Of a DNA stretch of 64,000 nucleotides, positions 9,335 through 18,196 are shown one piece after another (the first letter of the stretch is position 1; every line of letters starts with the position of its first letter). This DNA is from Pedobacter changchengzhani (lineage in GTDB: Bacteria; Bacteroidota; Bacteroidia; Sphingobacteriales; Sphingobacteriaceae): the NCBI RefSeq assembly GCF_004354365.1, contig NZ_SJCY01000003.1, positions 124,001 through 188,000 on the forward strand. Direction: 5' to 3'. A program made the position numbers and the translations under genes. The notes below the pieces were generated by a model. That model had not been told where the DNA came from and ran no database searches. It saw only the letters and a program-made list of their open reading frames with translations.

Positions 9335-9704
9335 GGTTTTATTTTACGGATGCATACCCATCACTCAAAACTCATCTCTAAAAAAGAACTCATCTCTAAA
9401 CAAACTATTAGGTTTTATTTTACGGATGCAGACTCATCACTCATAACTCAAAACTCATCTATAAAAAAGGAACTCATCTCTAAAAAGAACTCATCACTAA
9501 ACAAATTACTTGGTTTTATTTTACGGATGCAGACTCATCTCTCATCACTCAAAACTCATAACTATATAAATTATTTGGTTTTATTTTACGGATGCAGACT
9601 CATCACTCATCACTCAAAACTCATCACTAAAAAAACTACTAGGTTTTATTGTACGGATGCAGACTCATCACTCATCACTCATCACTCAAAACTCATCACT
9701 AAAT
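9335..9704. repeat. Minisatellite with nested ACTCATC heptads
   Basis: Five copies of the word GGTTTTATTTTACGGATGCA start at 9335, 9411, 9512, 9577 and 9642 (one base differs in the last). Spacings are 76, 101, 65 and 65 nt. The filler between copies is itself built of 7-nt units such as ACTCATC and ACTCAAA. The array reaches into the TAG stop codon of rodA at 9699-9701. The rest of the 480-nt gap (9241-9334) shows no gene. The apparent ORF across it is a repeat translation. Confidence 0.85.
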
Positions 9705-10964
9705 AAACCCCATTCGGTTTGAATCTAGTTTTAAAAAAATAAAGATTAATATGGTAAAACTCCAAAGCGATGAACCTCCATAGCTAATTAACGGAAGTGG
9801 AATACCAATTACCGGAATAATTCCAATCGTCATACCGATATTGATAAAGATGTGAAAAAACAAGATACAGGCTACACAATAACCGTAAACTCTACTAAAA
9901 GTAGATCTTTGCCGCTCAGCTAAATTAATTAACCGCAAAAGTAAAAATATATAAAGGCCGATGACAACTGCGCAACCTGCAAAGCCCCATTCTTCGCCAA
10001 TAGTACTAAAAATAAAATCGGTGCTTTGTTCGGGTACATAGCCATATTTCGTTTGTGTACCTTGTAAAAATCCTCGTCCCAATCCCTGGCCAGAACCTAT
10101 GGCAATTTGCGATTGAATAACATTGTAACCTGCGCCTTTGTTATCGGTTCTCAGCCCCAACATCAATTCTATTCTGGTGCGCTGATGTGGTTCTAAAACT
10201 TTTGTATAGGCAACTTTAACTAAAAATAAATAGCCTACAGCAATTAAAGTGACTAAAATTGTAGAAAAAACTACTTTCTGTTTTCGCTTATTCGCAAAAA
10301 TAAATAGGCCGCCTAGGGTAGAAATAATAATGACCAAAATATAAGTGGGCACTAAAAAATCGGCTACGAAAAGGACAATCATCCCCAAGAAAATGAGCAA
10401 GAAGTAACCTGACAAACCTTCTCGATAGAGCGGGAACATGAAGGCTAAAAATACTAGAGCAGAACCTGTATCAGGCTGTAACATAATAAGTAAAAGGGGT
10501 GCTGCAACAATCAATCCTGCAAAGAAGATTGATTTAAAATCTCTAAATTTTGGATTAAACGTGCTCACGTAGCGAGCCAATAGTAGTGCTGTTCCAAATT
10601 TTGCAAACTCCGAGGGTTGAAGCCGGAAAGAGCCAAGCGGTATCCATGCCTGATTACCAGCTACTTTACGGCCAATAACCAAAACCACCACCAGCAAAAT
10701 TAAAGTTGCTCCATAAATAAACGGAGAAAAAACGTTGAAAAGGCGGCCATCGAAAAGCAGAATCGATAATCCTAAAACTAAACCTGTAATAACGTAAATA
10801 AGCTGTTTGCCATAGTTTGTGGTAAAATCAATACCTATTACTTTATCAGGGTTATAAATGGAAGCAAAAATATTAATTACGCCAATTGTGCAAAGTAAAA
10901 TGTAAATAAGAACCGTAATCCAATCTACATTAAAAAAGAAGCGATTTCCTTGTTGGTGTATCAT
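9699..10964 (-). CDS. rodA: RodA, SEDS-family peptidoglycan glycosyltransferase
   Basis: Integral membrane SEDS protein, 421 aa, that polymerises lipid II glycan strands for side-wall growth together with the PBP2 encoded just upstream. About ten hydrophobic segments are visible. SEDS landmarks include PLGSFRLQPSEFAK (near 106-119), LQPDTGSALVF, and the C-terminal VIGIPLPLISYGGSS. Its start overlaps the mrdA stop by 4 nt, implying coupled translation. Its stop codon lies inside the downstream repeat array. Confidence 0.95.
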   Translation of the reverse strand: MIHQQGNRFFFNVDWITVLIYILLCTIGVINIFASIYNPDKVIGIDFTTNYGKQLIYVITGLVLGLSILLFDGRLFNVFSPFIYGATLILLVVVLVIGRKVAGNQAWIPLGSFRLQPSEFAKFGTALLLARYVSTFNPKFRDFKSIFFAGLIVAAPLLLIMLQPDTGSALVFLAFMFPLYREGLSGYFLLIFLGMIVLFVADFLVPTYILVIIISTLGGLFIFANKRKQKVVFSTILVTLIAVGYLFLVKVAYTKVLEPHQRTRIELMLGLRTDNKGAGYNVIQSQIAIGSGQGLGRGFLQGTQTKYGYVPEQSTDFIFSTIGEEWGFAGCAVVIGLYIFLLLRLINLAERQRSTFSRVYGYCVACILFFHIFINIGMTIGIIPVIGIPLPLISYGGSSLWSFTILIFIFLKLDSNRMGFI

Positions 10965-12970
10965 CTTTTGTTGCCTTGTACTTTTGTTGAGTTTTTATTT
11001 TCTTGACTTAAAACCTTGGTTTTATCCAACTTAACTGCATTGGCAGATTTAACCTTAGCGCTGTCTTTTAATTTTTTTAAAGAATCTGTTTTCTTCAAAT
11101 TTAAACTATCTACCTTAAAAACTTTAGGTTTTTTAATCTTTGTAATGAGGTCTGGTAAAAGATTTTGATTCTTCATCCACTCTACTTCGGCCATTCTTCC
11201 GTTTTTAACAGAATCTGTTAAATATTTCTCTACCATGTAACTTGCAATAGGTGCAGCATAAGTACTTCCATAGCCAGCATTTTCTACAATTACGGCTATT
11301 GCAATTTTAGGATTATCCATGGGGGCAAAACCGATAAAAACAGAGTGGTTTTTGCCATGTGGATTTTGTACCGTTCCTGTTTTACCGCACATTAATATAT
11401 TTGGAATACGCGACAGCGTTGCCGTACCCCAAGGGCTATTCACAGCATCTCTCATGCCTTCAATTACTGGCTGGAAATATTCTGCATCAATGCCGACTGA
11501 GTTTTTAATGGTATATTCTTTTTTTACAGTGTGATTATCTCCAATTCCCTTGATTAGGTGTGGCTTAATATAATAGCCTCTATTGGCAATGGCTGCCATA
11601 ACATTTGCCATTTGTAAAGGTGTAGATGTTATTTCGCCCTGGCCAATTGCTTGAGATATTACAGTAGTATAACCCCAACGGTTTCCATATAGCTTGTTAT
11701 AATAATCGGCGGTATAAAATTTGCCTTTCTTTTCATAAGGCATATCAATATCTAATTTCTGCCCGAAACCAAATTTGCTAATCTGTTCGTGCCACTTTGA
11801 ATAGGTATTGCGTTGGTTTTTTATGCCATTTTGCGTCATGATATTTTGAAATACATGGCAAAAATAAGTATTACAACTTCTAGCAATTCCCCGTTGCAGG
11901 TTTATGGTTCCATCAACGTGTTCGCACTTCACTTTGTGGTTTCCGGCAACATAATAACCCGGACAGAAAAATGTAGTTGTGGGATTAATTGCGCCATTTT
12001 GCAGTGCAACCAAGGCATCAACGGGTTTAAATGATGACCCAGGGGGATAATAACCTTGTATGGGGCGTACAATTTGTGGGCGATATGGGTTACGAATTAA
12101 ATCCATATAACTGTTGCCCCAATTTTTTCCAACAAATTTGTTAGGGTTAAACGTAGGGCTACTCACAAATGCTAATATTTCTCCTGTTGAAGGTTCTATA
12201 GCTACTATTGCACCAACCTTGTTTTGCATTAACTCTTCGCCAAGTTTTTGTATCCTAATATCCAACGATGAAATTAACCGATCGCCCGATACAGCATTTA
12301 CATCATATTTTCCCTGTGCGTAACTTCCTTGTGCAACGTTGCGGGCATCGTACAAAGTATTTATTACACCGCGCTCGCCACGTAAATAGTTTTCGTAAGA
12401 TCGCTCCAATCCACTTTTGCCAATAAAATCGCCGGGACGGTAATAGCCATCAGAATTATCAATATCATCTTGACTAACCTCTTTAACCCAACCAAAAATT
12501 TGTCCTCCAATACTATCGGGATAATGTCTAATAGTTCTGTCCTGTGTTCTGAAACCAGGAAAACGATACATGATTTCTTGTAATCGGGCGTAACTTTCTA
12601 CTGAAATTTGTCGCTCGAAAAATGTAGATTGATAGTTGGATTGTATCTTCGACTTTCTTAATTTCTTTCCAATATCTTCAAAAGATAATCCCAACGCATC
12701 TGCTAAAGCTAACGTATCAAACGGCTTTACTTCATTTGGGATAACCATTAAATCATAAACGGGTTCATTTTGAACGATAACTTTCATGTTACGGTCTAAA
12801 ATGGCACCACGAGCCGGATATTTGTATATTTTTCGGAGTACGTTACTTTCGGCAGAAACAAACGCTTTATCGCTAACAATTTGAATATAAAAAAGCTTGC
12901 CCAAAAGTATTATCGCAATAACGATAAATAAACCTTGTACAACATATTTTCGATTAAACAATTGATCCAT
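10961..12970 (-). CDS. mrdA: Penicillin-binding protein 2, elongasome transpeptidase
   Basis: Class B PBP, 669 aa: N-terminal membrane anchor (about 9-28), dimerisation domain, then the transpeptidase domain with the active-site Ser in PGSSFKPV (SxxK), the SxN motif in ARSCNTYF and the KTGT motif in CGKTGTVQNPHGK. It cross-links side-wall peptidoglycan as partner of RodA. The C-terminal 50 residues are Lys/Ser-rich and look disordered. It abuts mreD (overlap at base 12970) and rodA, in the usual order of the rod operon. Confidence 0.95.
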   Translation of the reverse strand: MDQLFNRKYVVQGLFIVIAIILLGKLFYIQIVSDKAFVSAESNVLRKIYKYPARGAILDRNMKVIVQNEPVYDLMVIPNEVKPFDTLALADALGLSFEDIGKKLRKSKIQSNYQSTFFERQISVESYARLQEIMYRFPGFRTQDRTIRHYPDSIGGQIFGWVKEVSQDDIDNSDGYYRPGDFIGKSGLERSYENYLRGERGVINTLYDARNVAQGSYAQGKYDVNAVSGDRLISSLDIRIQKLGEELMQNKVGAIVAIEPSTGEILAFVSSPTFNPNKFVGKNWGNSYMDLIRNPYRPQIVRPIQGYYPPGSSFKPVDALVALQNGAINPTTTFFCPGYYVAGNHKVKCEHVDGTINLQRGIARSCNTYFCHVFQNIMTQNGIKNQRNTYSKWHEQISKFGFGQKLDIDMPYEKKGKFYTADYYNKLYGNRWGYTTVISQAIGQGEITSTPLQMANVMAAIANRGYYIKPHLIKGIGDNHTVKKEYTIKNSVGIDAEYFQPVIEGMRDAVNSPWGTATLSRIPNILMCGKTGTVQNPHGKNHSVFIGFAPMDNPKIAIAVIVENAGYGSTYAAPIASYMVEKYLTDSVKNGRMAEVEWMKNQNLLPDLITKIKKPKVFKVDSLNLKKTDSLKKLKDSAKVKSANAVKLDKTKVLSQENKNSTKVQGNKR

Positions 12971-13485
12971 TAGCGGGATGTTCTTTTATAGAAGATAAAT
13001 TCTATCAGTAGAATCAGTAACACCGTAAATATAACACTTAAACCACACCTTATCAAGGTATAGCCGATTTCTGATAATTTAAAGGCTTCTAAAAAGAATA
13101 ATACTAAATGATGTGCAATGATGCAGAGCAATGAATAGAGTGCAAACCACTGAAAACCCATGTAACTTAATGATGGTTCTGGATCATCGTGCGCATCTTT
13201 ATTTAAACTTATTGCAATAAAAGATATTCTTACAAAGGCCAAAACTACACATGCTGTAGCGTGTACGCCCATTGTGTCGTAAAACGCATCTAAAGTTAAT
13301 CCTGTACCAAAAGCAATTATATAGAGGAGGATATTTGGGATGTTAAAAGGTAAAAGCAGCAGAAAAAGCACATAAATAAAGGGCGTAGAAAGGTCATAAA
13401 AACCCATATTTTTGAGCAAAAACACTTGCACAAAAAGGAGCAACACCCACCTTACAATATTTATAATTATAGTTCTACTATTCAT
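12970..13485 (-). CDS. mreD: MreD, rod-shape membrane protein
   Basis: Hydrophobic protein, 171 aa, with about five membrane segments. MreD proteins are poorly conserved in sequence, so the call rests mainly on its place between mreC and mrdA, its size and its hydropathy. It overlaps mreC by 8 nt. Expected role: membrane component of the MreBCD elongation complex. Confidence 0.85.
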   Translation of the reverse strand: MNSRTIIINIVRWVLLLFVQVFLLKNMGFYDLSTPFIYVLFLLLLPFNIPNILLYIIAFGTGLTLDAFYDTMGVHATACVVLAFVRISFIAISLNKDAHDDPEPSLSYMGFQWFALYSLLCIIAHHLVLFFLEAFKLSEIGYTLIRCGLSVIFTVLLILLIEFIFYKRTSR

Positions 13486-14317
13486 TTGGTTTCACAATAC
13501 TTTCTAAGGCCTTTTGTTCATCGGCCTTTTTGTCTTTTACCACATACACATACTGCAAGGTGCTAAAATCATTAAATAAATTCAATTCTGCCGATAAGAA
13601 ATTATCATTTGTGGTTACATTAGTTTTGCTCACCCTACCTACTAAAATATTTGCAGGAAACGAGGCATAGCCAGAAGTTACAATGGTATCGCCAACGTTT
13701 ATCTTAATGTGATTTGGAACTTCTTTAATAAATGCTTTTCTAATATCGAAATTTCCATCTCCCCAAACTAACGATCCCAATGCATGATTTTTTTTAACTA
13801 TTACGCTTATCTTGGTGTCTTTATGCAAGAGAGATTGTATGGTTGCCAAATGCTCAGAAACATCTCTAATAAAACCTACAACACCTTTTTGAGGAGAAAT
13901 TACTGCCATTCCAGGTTTTATACCATCAATAGCACCTTTATTAATCGTCATTACATTATTGCGCAAGGTAACCGAGTTTTTAACCACCTTAGCAGCTAAA
14001 TAAGTATATTGTTGGTTGGTAACGGTATCAATAACTTTAACATCTTTTGCAGAATCTACCGTAGTTAATTGTAAAAGTTGGGTTTTAAGTTTCGCATTTT
14101 CAGTAGAAAGACTATCATTTACAGATCCTAAATTTAAATACCTTTTAAAAATATTCAAACGTTCATATGCCGTTCCAACTACTTCATTGGTAGAATTTAA
14201 AGTAACACTACGCTGATAAGCATTATTTTTAACAGTAAGTATTAAGCCTACGGTAGAAAATATAATAAACAAAAAGAATGCGTTATATCTACTTATGAAA
14301 ATCCAAAGGTTACGCAT
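13478..14317 (-). CDS. mreC: MreC, rod-shape scaffold protein
   Basis: 279 aa. An N-terminal membrane anchor (about 10-28) is followed by a coiled-coil stretch (about 60-90) and a beta-rich periplasmic domain with the family pattern INKGAIDGIKPGMAVISPQKGVVG. It bridges MreB inside and PBP2 outside. It is separated from mreB by an inverted heptad array. Confidence 0.93.
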   Translation of the reverse strand: MRNLWIFISRYNAFFLFIIFSTVGLILTVKNNAYQRSVTLNSTNEVVGTAYERLNIFKRYLNLGSVNDSLSTENAKLKTQLLQLTTVDSAKDVKVIDTVTNQQYTYLAAKVVKNSVTLRNNVMTINKGAIDGIKPGMAVISPQKGVVGFIRDVSEHLATIQSLLHKDTKISVIVKKNHALGSLVWGDGNFDIRKAFIKEVPNHIKINVGDTIVTSGYASFPANILVGRVSKTNVTTNDNFLSAELNLFNDFSTLQYVYVVKDKKADEQKALESIVKPNE

Positions 14318-14401
14318 TGTTTAAAAGATATGAGATATGAGATATGAGATATGAGTTTTGCTTTTAGTCTCAAATCTCATATCTAATGTCTCAAATCTAG
14401 A
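14318..14401 (-). repeat. Inverted heptad array between mreB and mreC
   Basis: On the plus strand, four GATATGA units (14327-14354) are followed by a short spacer and by CTCAAAT, CTCATAT, CTAATGT, CTCAAAT (about 14369-14396). The halves are complementary, so the mRNA between two essential genes could fold into a long imperfect hairpin. It starts right after the mreB stop codon (minus strand). Confidence 0.8.
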
Positions 14402-15424
14402 TTATTGCATTAAAAATTTATAATTACCAATGTTTTTAAGGGCAATTCCTGTTCCGCGAACCACGGCACGAAGTGGATCTTCGGCGACGTGAACTGGCAG
14501 TTTAGTTTTTGCGGCAACGCGTTTATCCAAACCTCTTAACAATGCACCACCGCCAGTTAAATAAATACCTGTTTGGTAAATATCTGCCGAAAGTTCTGGT
14601 GGCGTAATCTCCAAAGCTTTCAAAATCGCTTCTTCAATTTTTGAGATCGATTTATCCAAACAATGAGCAATTTCTGTATAAGAAACAGTAATCTGCTTTG
14701 GTACACCAGTCATTAAATCACGTCCTTGAACTGCAAAATCTGCAGGTGCATCCTGTAACTCAGGTAACGCAGCGCCCACTTCAATTTTAATTTTTTCAGC
14801 AGTACGATCACCAATCATAATATTATGCTGGCGACGGATATAATTTACAATATCCGAGTCGAAGTTATCTCCCGCAACGCGGATAGATTGATCGCAAACA
14901 ATACCCGATAATGCAATAACCGCAATTTCTGTCGTGCCACCACCTATATCAATAATCATGTTGCCCATTGGTTCTTCCACATCAATTCCAATACCTACCG
15001 CTGCAGCCATTGGTTCGTGTATAAGGTAAACCTCTTTCGCTCCAGCAATCTCTGCCGAATCGCGTACAGCACGTTTTTCTACCTCAGTAATGCCCGAAGG
15101 AATACAAATTACCATTCTTAACGAAGGGAACATCCAGCCTTTACCGCCGTTCAGCATACGAATCATGCCCTTTATCATCGCTTCTGCGGCGTTAAAATCA
15201 GCAATTACGCCATCCTTTAAAGGGCGAACAGTTTTAATGTTATCGTGGGTTTTTCCTTCCATCTGCATGGCCTGTTTGCCAATAGCGATAACTTTGTTCG
15301 TGGTACGATCGAAAGCAACGATAGATGGTTCATCTACCACAACCTTGTCGTTATGTATAATTAGGGTATTCGCAGTGCCTAAATCAATGGCAACTTCTTG
15401 CGTAAACCAGTTAAATAATCCCAT
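14402..15424 (-). CDS. mreB: MreB, actin-like rod-shape protein
   Basis: 340 aa, bacterial actin. The phosphate-1 loop is IDLGTANTLI (near 14-23), the phosphate-2 region IIDIGGGTTEIAVIALSG (near 158-175), and the adenosine motif TGGGALLRGLDKRV (near 291-304). It organises side-wall synthesis from inside the membrane. First gene of the minus-strand rod operon, with a good promoter match upstream. Confidence 0.96.
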   Translation of the reverse strand: MGLFNWFTQEVAIDLGTANTLIIHNDKVVVDEPSIVAFDRTTNKVIAIGKQAMQMEGKTHDNIKTVRPLKDGVIADFNAAEAMIKGMIRMLNGGKGWMFPSLRMVICIPSGITEVEKRAVRDSAEIAGAKEVYLIHEPMAAAVGIGIDVEEPMGNMIIDIGGGTTEIAVIALSGIVCDQSIRVAGDNFDSDIVNYIRRQHNIMIGDRTAEKIKIEVGAALPELQDAPADFAVQGRDLMTGVPKQITVSYTEIAHCLDKSISKIEEAILKALEITPPELSADIYQTGIYLTGGGALLRGLDKRVAAKTKLPVHVAEDPLRAVVRGTGIALKNIGNYKFLMQ

Positions 15425-15470
15425 GTAGGTTTTTTTATTTTATTTTAACAAATCTATACTATTCCTAATG

Positions 15471-15503
15471 CAAAATTAGGGTTTTTATTATATTTAGTTT
15501 CAA
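15471..15503 (-). promoter_or_regulatory. Promoter of the mreB operon
   Basis: On the minus strand: TTG, 22 nt, TAATTTTG, matching the Bacteroidota primary sigma factor consensus (TTG / TAnnTTTG). It lies about 45 nt upstream of mreB. Confidence 0.55.
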
Positions 15504-15846
15504 CTTTAAGTTCTTCGGTCCCGCTTTTCGTTTTACTTCGTGGCAGCCACAAGGGCAGGCCACTTCGTGTTCACTACAATCGGGTTTAAAAATTAAATTC
15601 TGTGCAATAAACCAAGGTTGCAGGGTTTGTTAAACCACCCCGCCCGTTGGGTACCCCTCAAGAGAGGAATTGCTATGCGCTTTAGTCTTTTATGCCCAAA
15701 CTCCAAAGAGCTTTGAATACCATATTGGCTTTTTTGTGCCCTCAATCTTTGCTCTTTCAGCTTTTAGCTTTTAGCTTTCAGCTTTGCGCTTTATTCTTTA
15801 CTTCTTGCTCCCTGATATTCAAGTCCCCTTTAGGGGATTCAGGGGT
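15504..15846. repeat. Repeat-rich intergenic region with heptad array
   Basis: No gene is seen. The region holds a GC-richer block at about 15519-15690 (with words such as CCACCCCGCCCGTTGGG) that looks like a dispersed element. A heptad array lies at 15743-15798 with eight units such as TCAGCTT and TTAGCTT. A palindromic block AAGTCCCCTTTAGGGGATT follows at about 15823-15841, next to the purH stop codon, and could act as a terminator-like hairpin although no T-run follows on the purH strand. Confidence 0.6.
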
Positions 15847-17373
15847 TTAATGTTTAAAATGCCTAACTCCGGTTGTAACCATCGCAATGCCTTTTTCATT
15901 TGCTTTATTTACCGAGTCAGCATCTTTTATAGAGCCACCTGGTTGTAAAACAGCAGTAATTCCAGCCTCAGCAGCAATTTCTACACAATCAGGAAAAGGG
16001 AAGAATGCATCAGATGCCATTGAAGCACCTTTTATGCTAAAACCAAAAGATGTAGCTTTCTCAATCGCTTGTTTTAATGCGTCAACTCGAGATGTTTGAC
16101 CAACACCACTAGCAATTAAAACATCATCCTTAACCAAAACAATCGTGTTCGATTTGGTATGTTTTACAATTTTGTTAGCGAAAAATAAATCTTTTAATTC
16201 TTGTTCAGTTGGTGCTTTGTCGGTTACCGTTGTCATTTGTTCCGGACCTTCGATAATTAAATCTTTATCCTGCTCAATAACACCATTAAGTAAAGTTTTA
16301 AACTGTTTTTTACTCAATTCAACTTCATTACGTTTTAAAATAACTCTATTTTTCTTTTTGGTAAATAATTCTACAGCTTCTGGTTGATAAGAAGGCGCAA
16401 TTAAAACTTCGAAAAATAAGTTGTTAATTTCTTGTGCGGTTTCTAAATCAACTTCAACATTGGTAATTAATACACCACCGAAAGCCGATACAGGATCGCA
16501 AGCCAAAGCATCTAACCAAGCTTGCTTAACGGTTTTGCGAGATGCAATGCCACAAGCATTAGTGTGTTTTAAAATTGCGAAAGTTGGTTCCTCAAATTCA
16601 TCCATCAATGCAACTGCTGCATCAACATCAACCAAATTATTGTAAGAAAGTTCTTTGCCGTTAAGTTTGGTAAACATTCCATCTAAATCGCCGTAAAATT
16701 TACCGCCTTGATGTGGGTTTTCACCATAACGTAAAGTTTTAGATTCAGTTAAACTTTGTTTAAAAACATCAAGAGGTTCTTCCTGATTAAAATAATTAAA
16801 AATTGCGGTGTCGTAATGAGAAGATGTATGGAAAGCAGTTTTAGCAAACGATTTACGCTGCGATAAAGTAGTTTCGCCGTTTTGAGCTTCTAGCTGAGCA
16901 TGCAAAGTTGGATAATCATTTTTTGATGCAATAATAACCACATCATTAAAGTTTTTTGCTGCTGCGCGGATTAGTGAAATTCCACCAATGTCAATCTTCT
17001 CAATAATTTCTTCTGCAGTGCCTCCAGCTTTTAAAGTTTCTTCAAAAGGATACAAATCCACAATTACCAAATCAATTTCTGGAATTTCATACTCTGCAAT
17101 TTGACTCTGATCTCCAGCTAAATTTCTGCGGTTTAATATTCCGCCGAAAACTTTTGGATGTAACGTTTTAACGCGTCCACCAAGTATAGATGGATAGCCA
17201 GTTAAATCTTCAACGGCTGTTACTGGAATATTTAAATCTTTTATAAACTGTTCGGTGCCTCCGGTAGAGAATAATTGAACGCCTTGAGCGGCCAATAATT
17301 TTACTAATGGCGCTAAACCATCCTTGTAATAAACTGAAATTAAAGCATTTTTGATCTTGATAGACTGGGTCAT
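15847..17373 (-). CDS. purH: PurH, AICAR transformylase / IMP cyclohydrolase
   Basis: Bifunctional enzyme for the last two steps of IMP synthesis, about 508 aa. The N-terminal MGS-like cyclohydrolase domain includes ALISVYYKDGLAPLVKLL and FSTGGT (about 8-45). The C-terminal AICAR transformylase carries TLRYGENPHQ and LKHTNACG and ends in the typical GVRHFKH. An ATG 8 codons upstream (17397) is open, but MTQSIKIKNALISVY is the normal family start. purN lies 72 nt upstream on the same strand. Confidence 0.96.
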   Translation of the reverse strand: MTQSIKIKNALISVYYKDGLAPLVKLLAAQGVQLFSTGGTEQFIKDLNIPVTAVEDLTGYPSILGGRVKTLHPKVFGGILNRRNLAGDQSQIAEYEIPEIDLVIVDLYPFEETLKAGGTAEEIIEKIDIGGISLIRAAAKNFNDVVIIASKNDYPTLHAQLEAQNGETTLSQRKSFAKTAFHTSSHYDTAIFNYFNQEEPLDVFKQSLTESKTLRYGENPHQGGKFYGDLDGMFTKLNGKELSYNNLVDVDAAVALMDEFEEPTFAILKHTNACGIASRKTVKQAWLDALACDPVSAFGGVLITNVEVDLETAQEINNLFFEVLIAPSYQPEAVELFTKKKNRVILKRNEVELSKKQFKTLLNGVIEQDKDLIIEGPEQMTTVTDKAPTEQELKDLFFANKIVKHTKSNTIVLVKDDVLIASGVGQTSRVDALKQAIEKATSFGFSIKGASMASDAFFPFPDCVEIAAEAGITAVLQPGGSIKDADSVNKANEKGIAMVTTGVRHFKH

Positions 17374-17445
17374 TCTGCGGAATATTTTGAGCCGCAAAAT
17401 TATGATTTTTTAAGCGATAAATTAAATCAATTTGAATTTATTTAA

Positions 17446-18024
17446 TTACTTTTTAATCTTTTTTAATAAACCCTCAATAATACGTGGATAATGCTGATGC
17501 TCCAACTGTTGACCCTTAAATTTTACCATTTCCAAATTATCCGTTTTATCGATTTTGTACTTTGCTTGGTAAATGTATTCGCCCTCGTCGTAATTTTCAT
17601 CCACATAATGAATTGTTATGCCTCCTTCAGCTTCCTCTGCTGCCATTACCGCTAAATGAACATAATCTCCGTACATGCCCTTGCCACCAAATTTAGGTAA
17701 AATAGCTGGGTGAATGTTTACGATTCTACCAGGATAAGCCAACAGTAAATTCTGCGGAATTAGCCATAAAAAACCTGCTAGTACAATAAAATCGATGTCT
17801 AAATTTTTTAATAAATCGATAATGTTATCGGTCTTATAAAATTCATGTTTATCAAAAACATGACTCGGAATTTCGAAATTGTCGGCTCTCTGCAAAACAT
17901 ACGCGTCGGCATTGTTTGTTAAAACAAGCGCAACTTCAATGTCATTACTACGTTTAAAGTGCTCCATCAGCTTTTGGGCATTAGAGCCCGAGCCAGAAGC
18001 AAATATGGCGATTCGTTTTTTCAC
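17446..18024 (-). CDS. purN: PurN, phosphoribosylglycinamide formyltransferase
   Basis: 192 aa enzyme transferring a formyl group from 10-formyl-THF to GAR (third step of purine synthesis). It shows FASGSGSNAQKLMEHF at the N-terminus (phosphate binding), the folate site around GFLWLIPQNLL, and the catalytic NIHPAILPKFGGKGMYG with Asn-His near 103-104. It is upstream of purH on the same strand, so the two purine genes probably form one operon. Confidence 0.95.
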   Translation of the reverse strand: MKKRIAIFASGSGSNAQKLMEHFKRSNDIEVALVLTNNADAYVLQRADNFEIPSHVFDKHEFYKTDNIIDLLKNLDIDFIVLAGFLWLIPQNLLLAYPGRIVNIHPAILPKFGGKGMYGDYVHLAVMAAEEAEGGITIHYVDENYDEGEYIYQAKYKIDKTDNLEMVKFKGQQLEHQHYPRIIEGLLKKIKK

Positions 18025-18196
18025 TCAGATTCTTTTTGTCCAAAAATAGCATTTTTAACTAGCTAACCTAAAATATAACAGTTTTTTCTGACGATGATTT
18101 TTCATTTTGCAATAAAATTAGAAAATTGAAAAAAAGGAAAGCATTTTAAAAACCATTTTGTAATAAGTACGTTAATCTCTAAATCAATAAAATAAA

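Noticed and set aside
9335-9704. CRISPR array
   Set aside because: The spacers are not unique but consist of the same heptads, spacings vary from 65 to 101 nt, and no cas gene is present.
9350-9706. 118-aa open frame
   Set aside because: It is a translation of the 65-bp minisatellite and has no protein-like composition.
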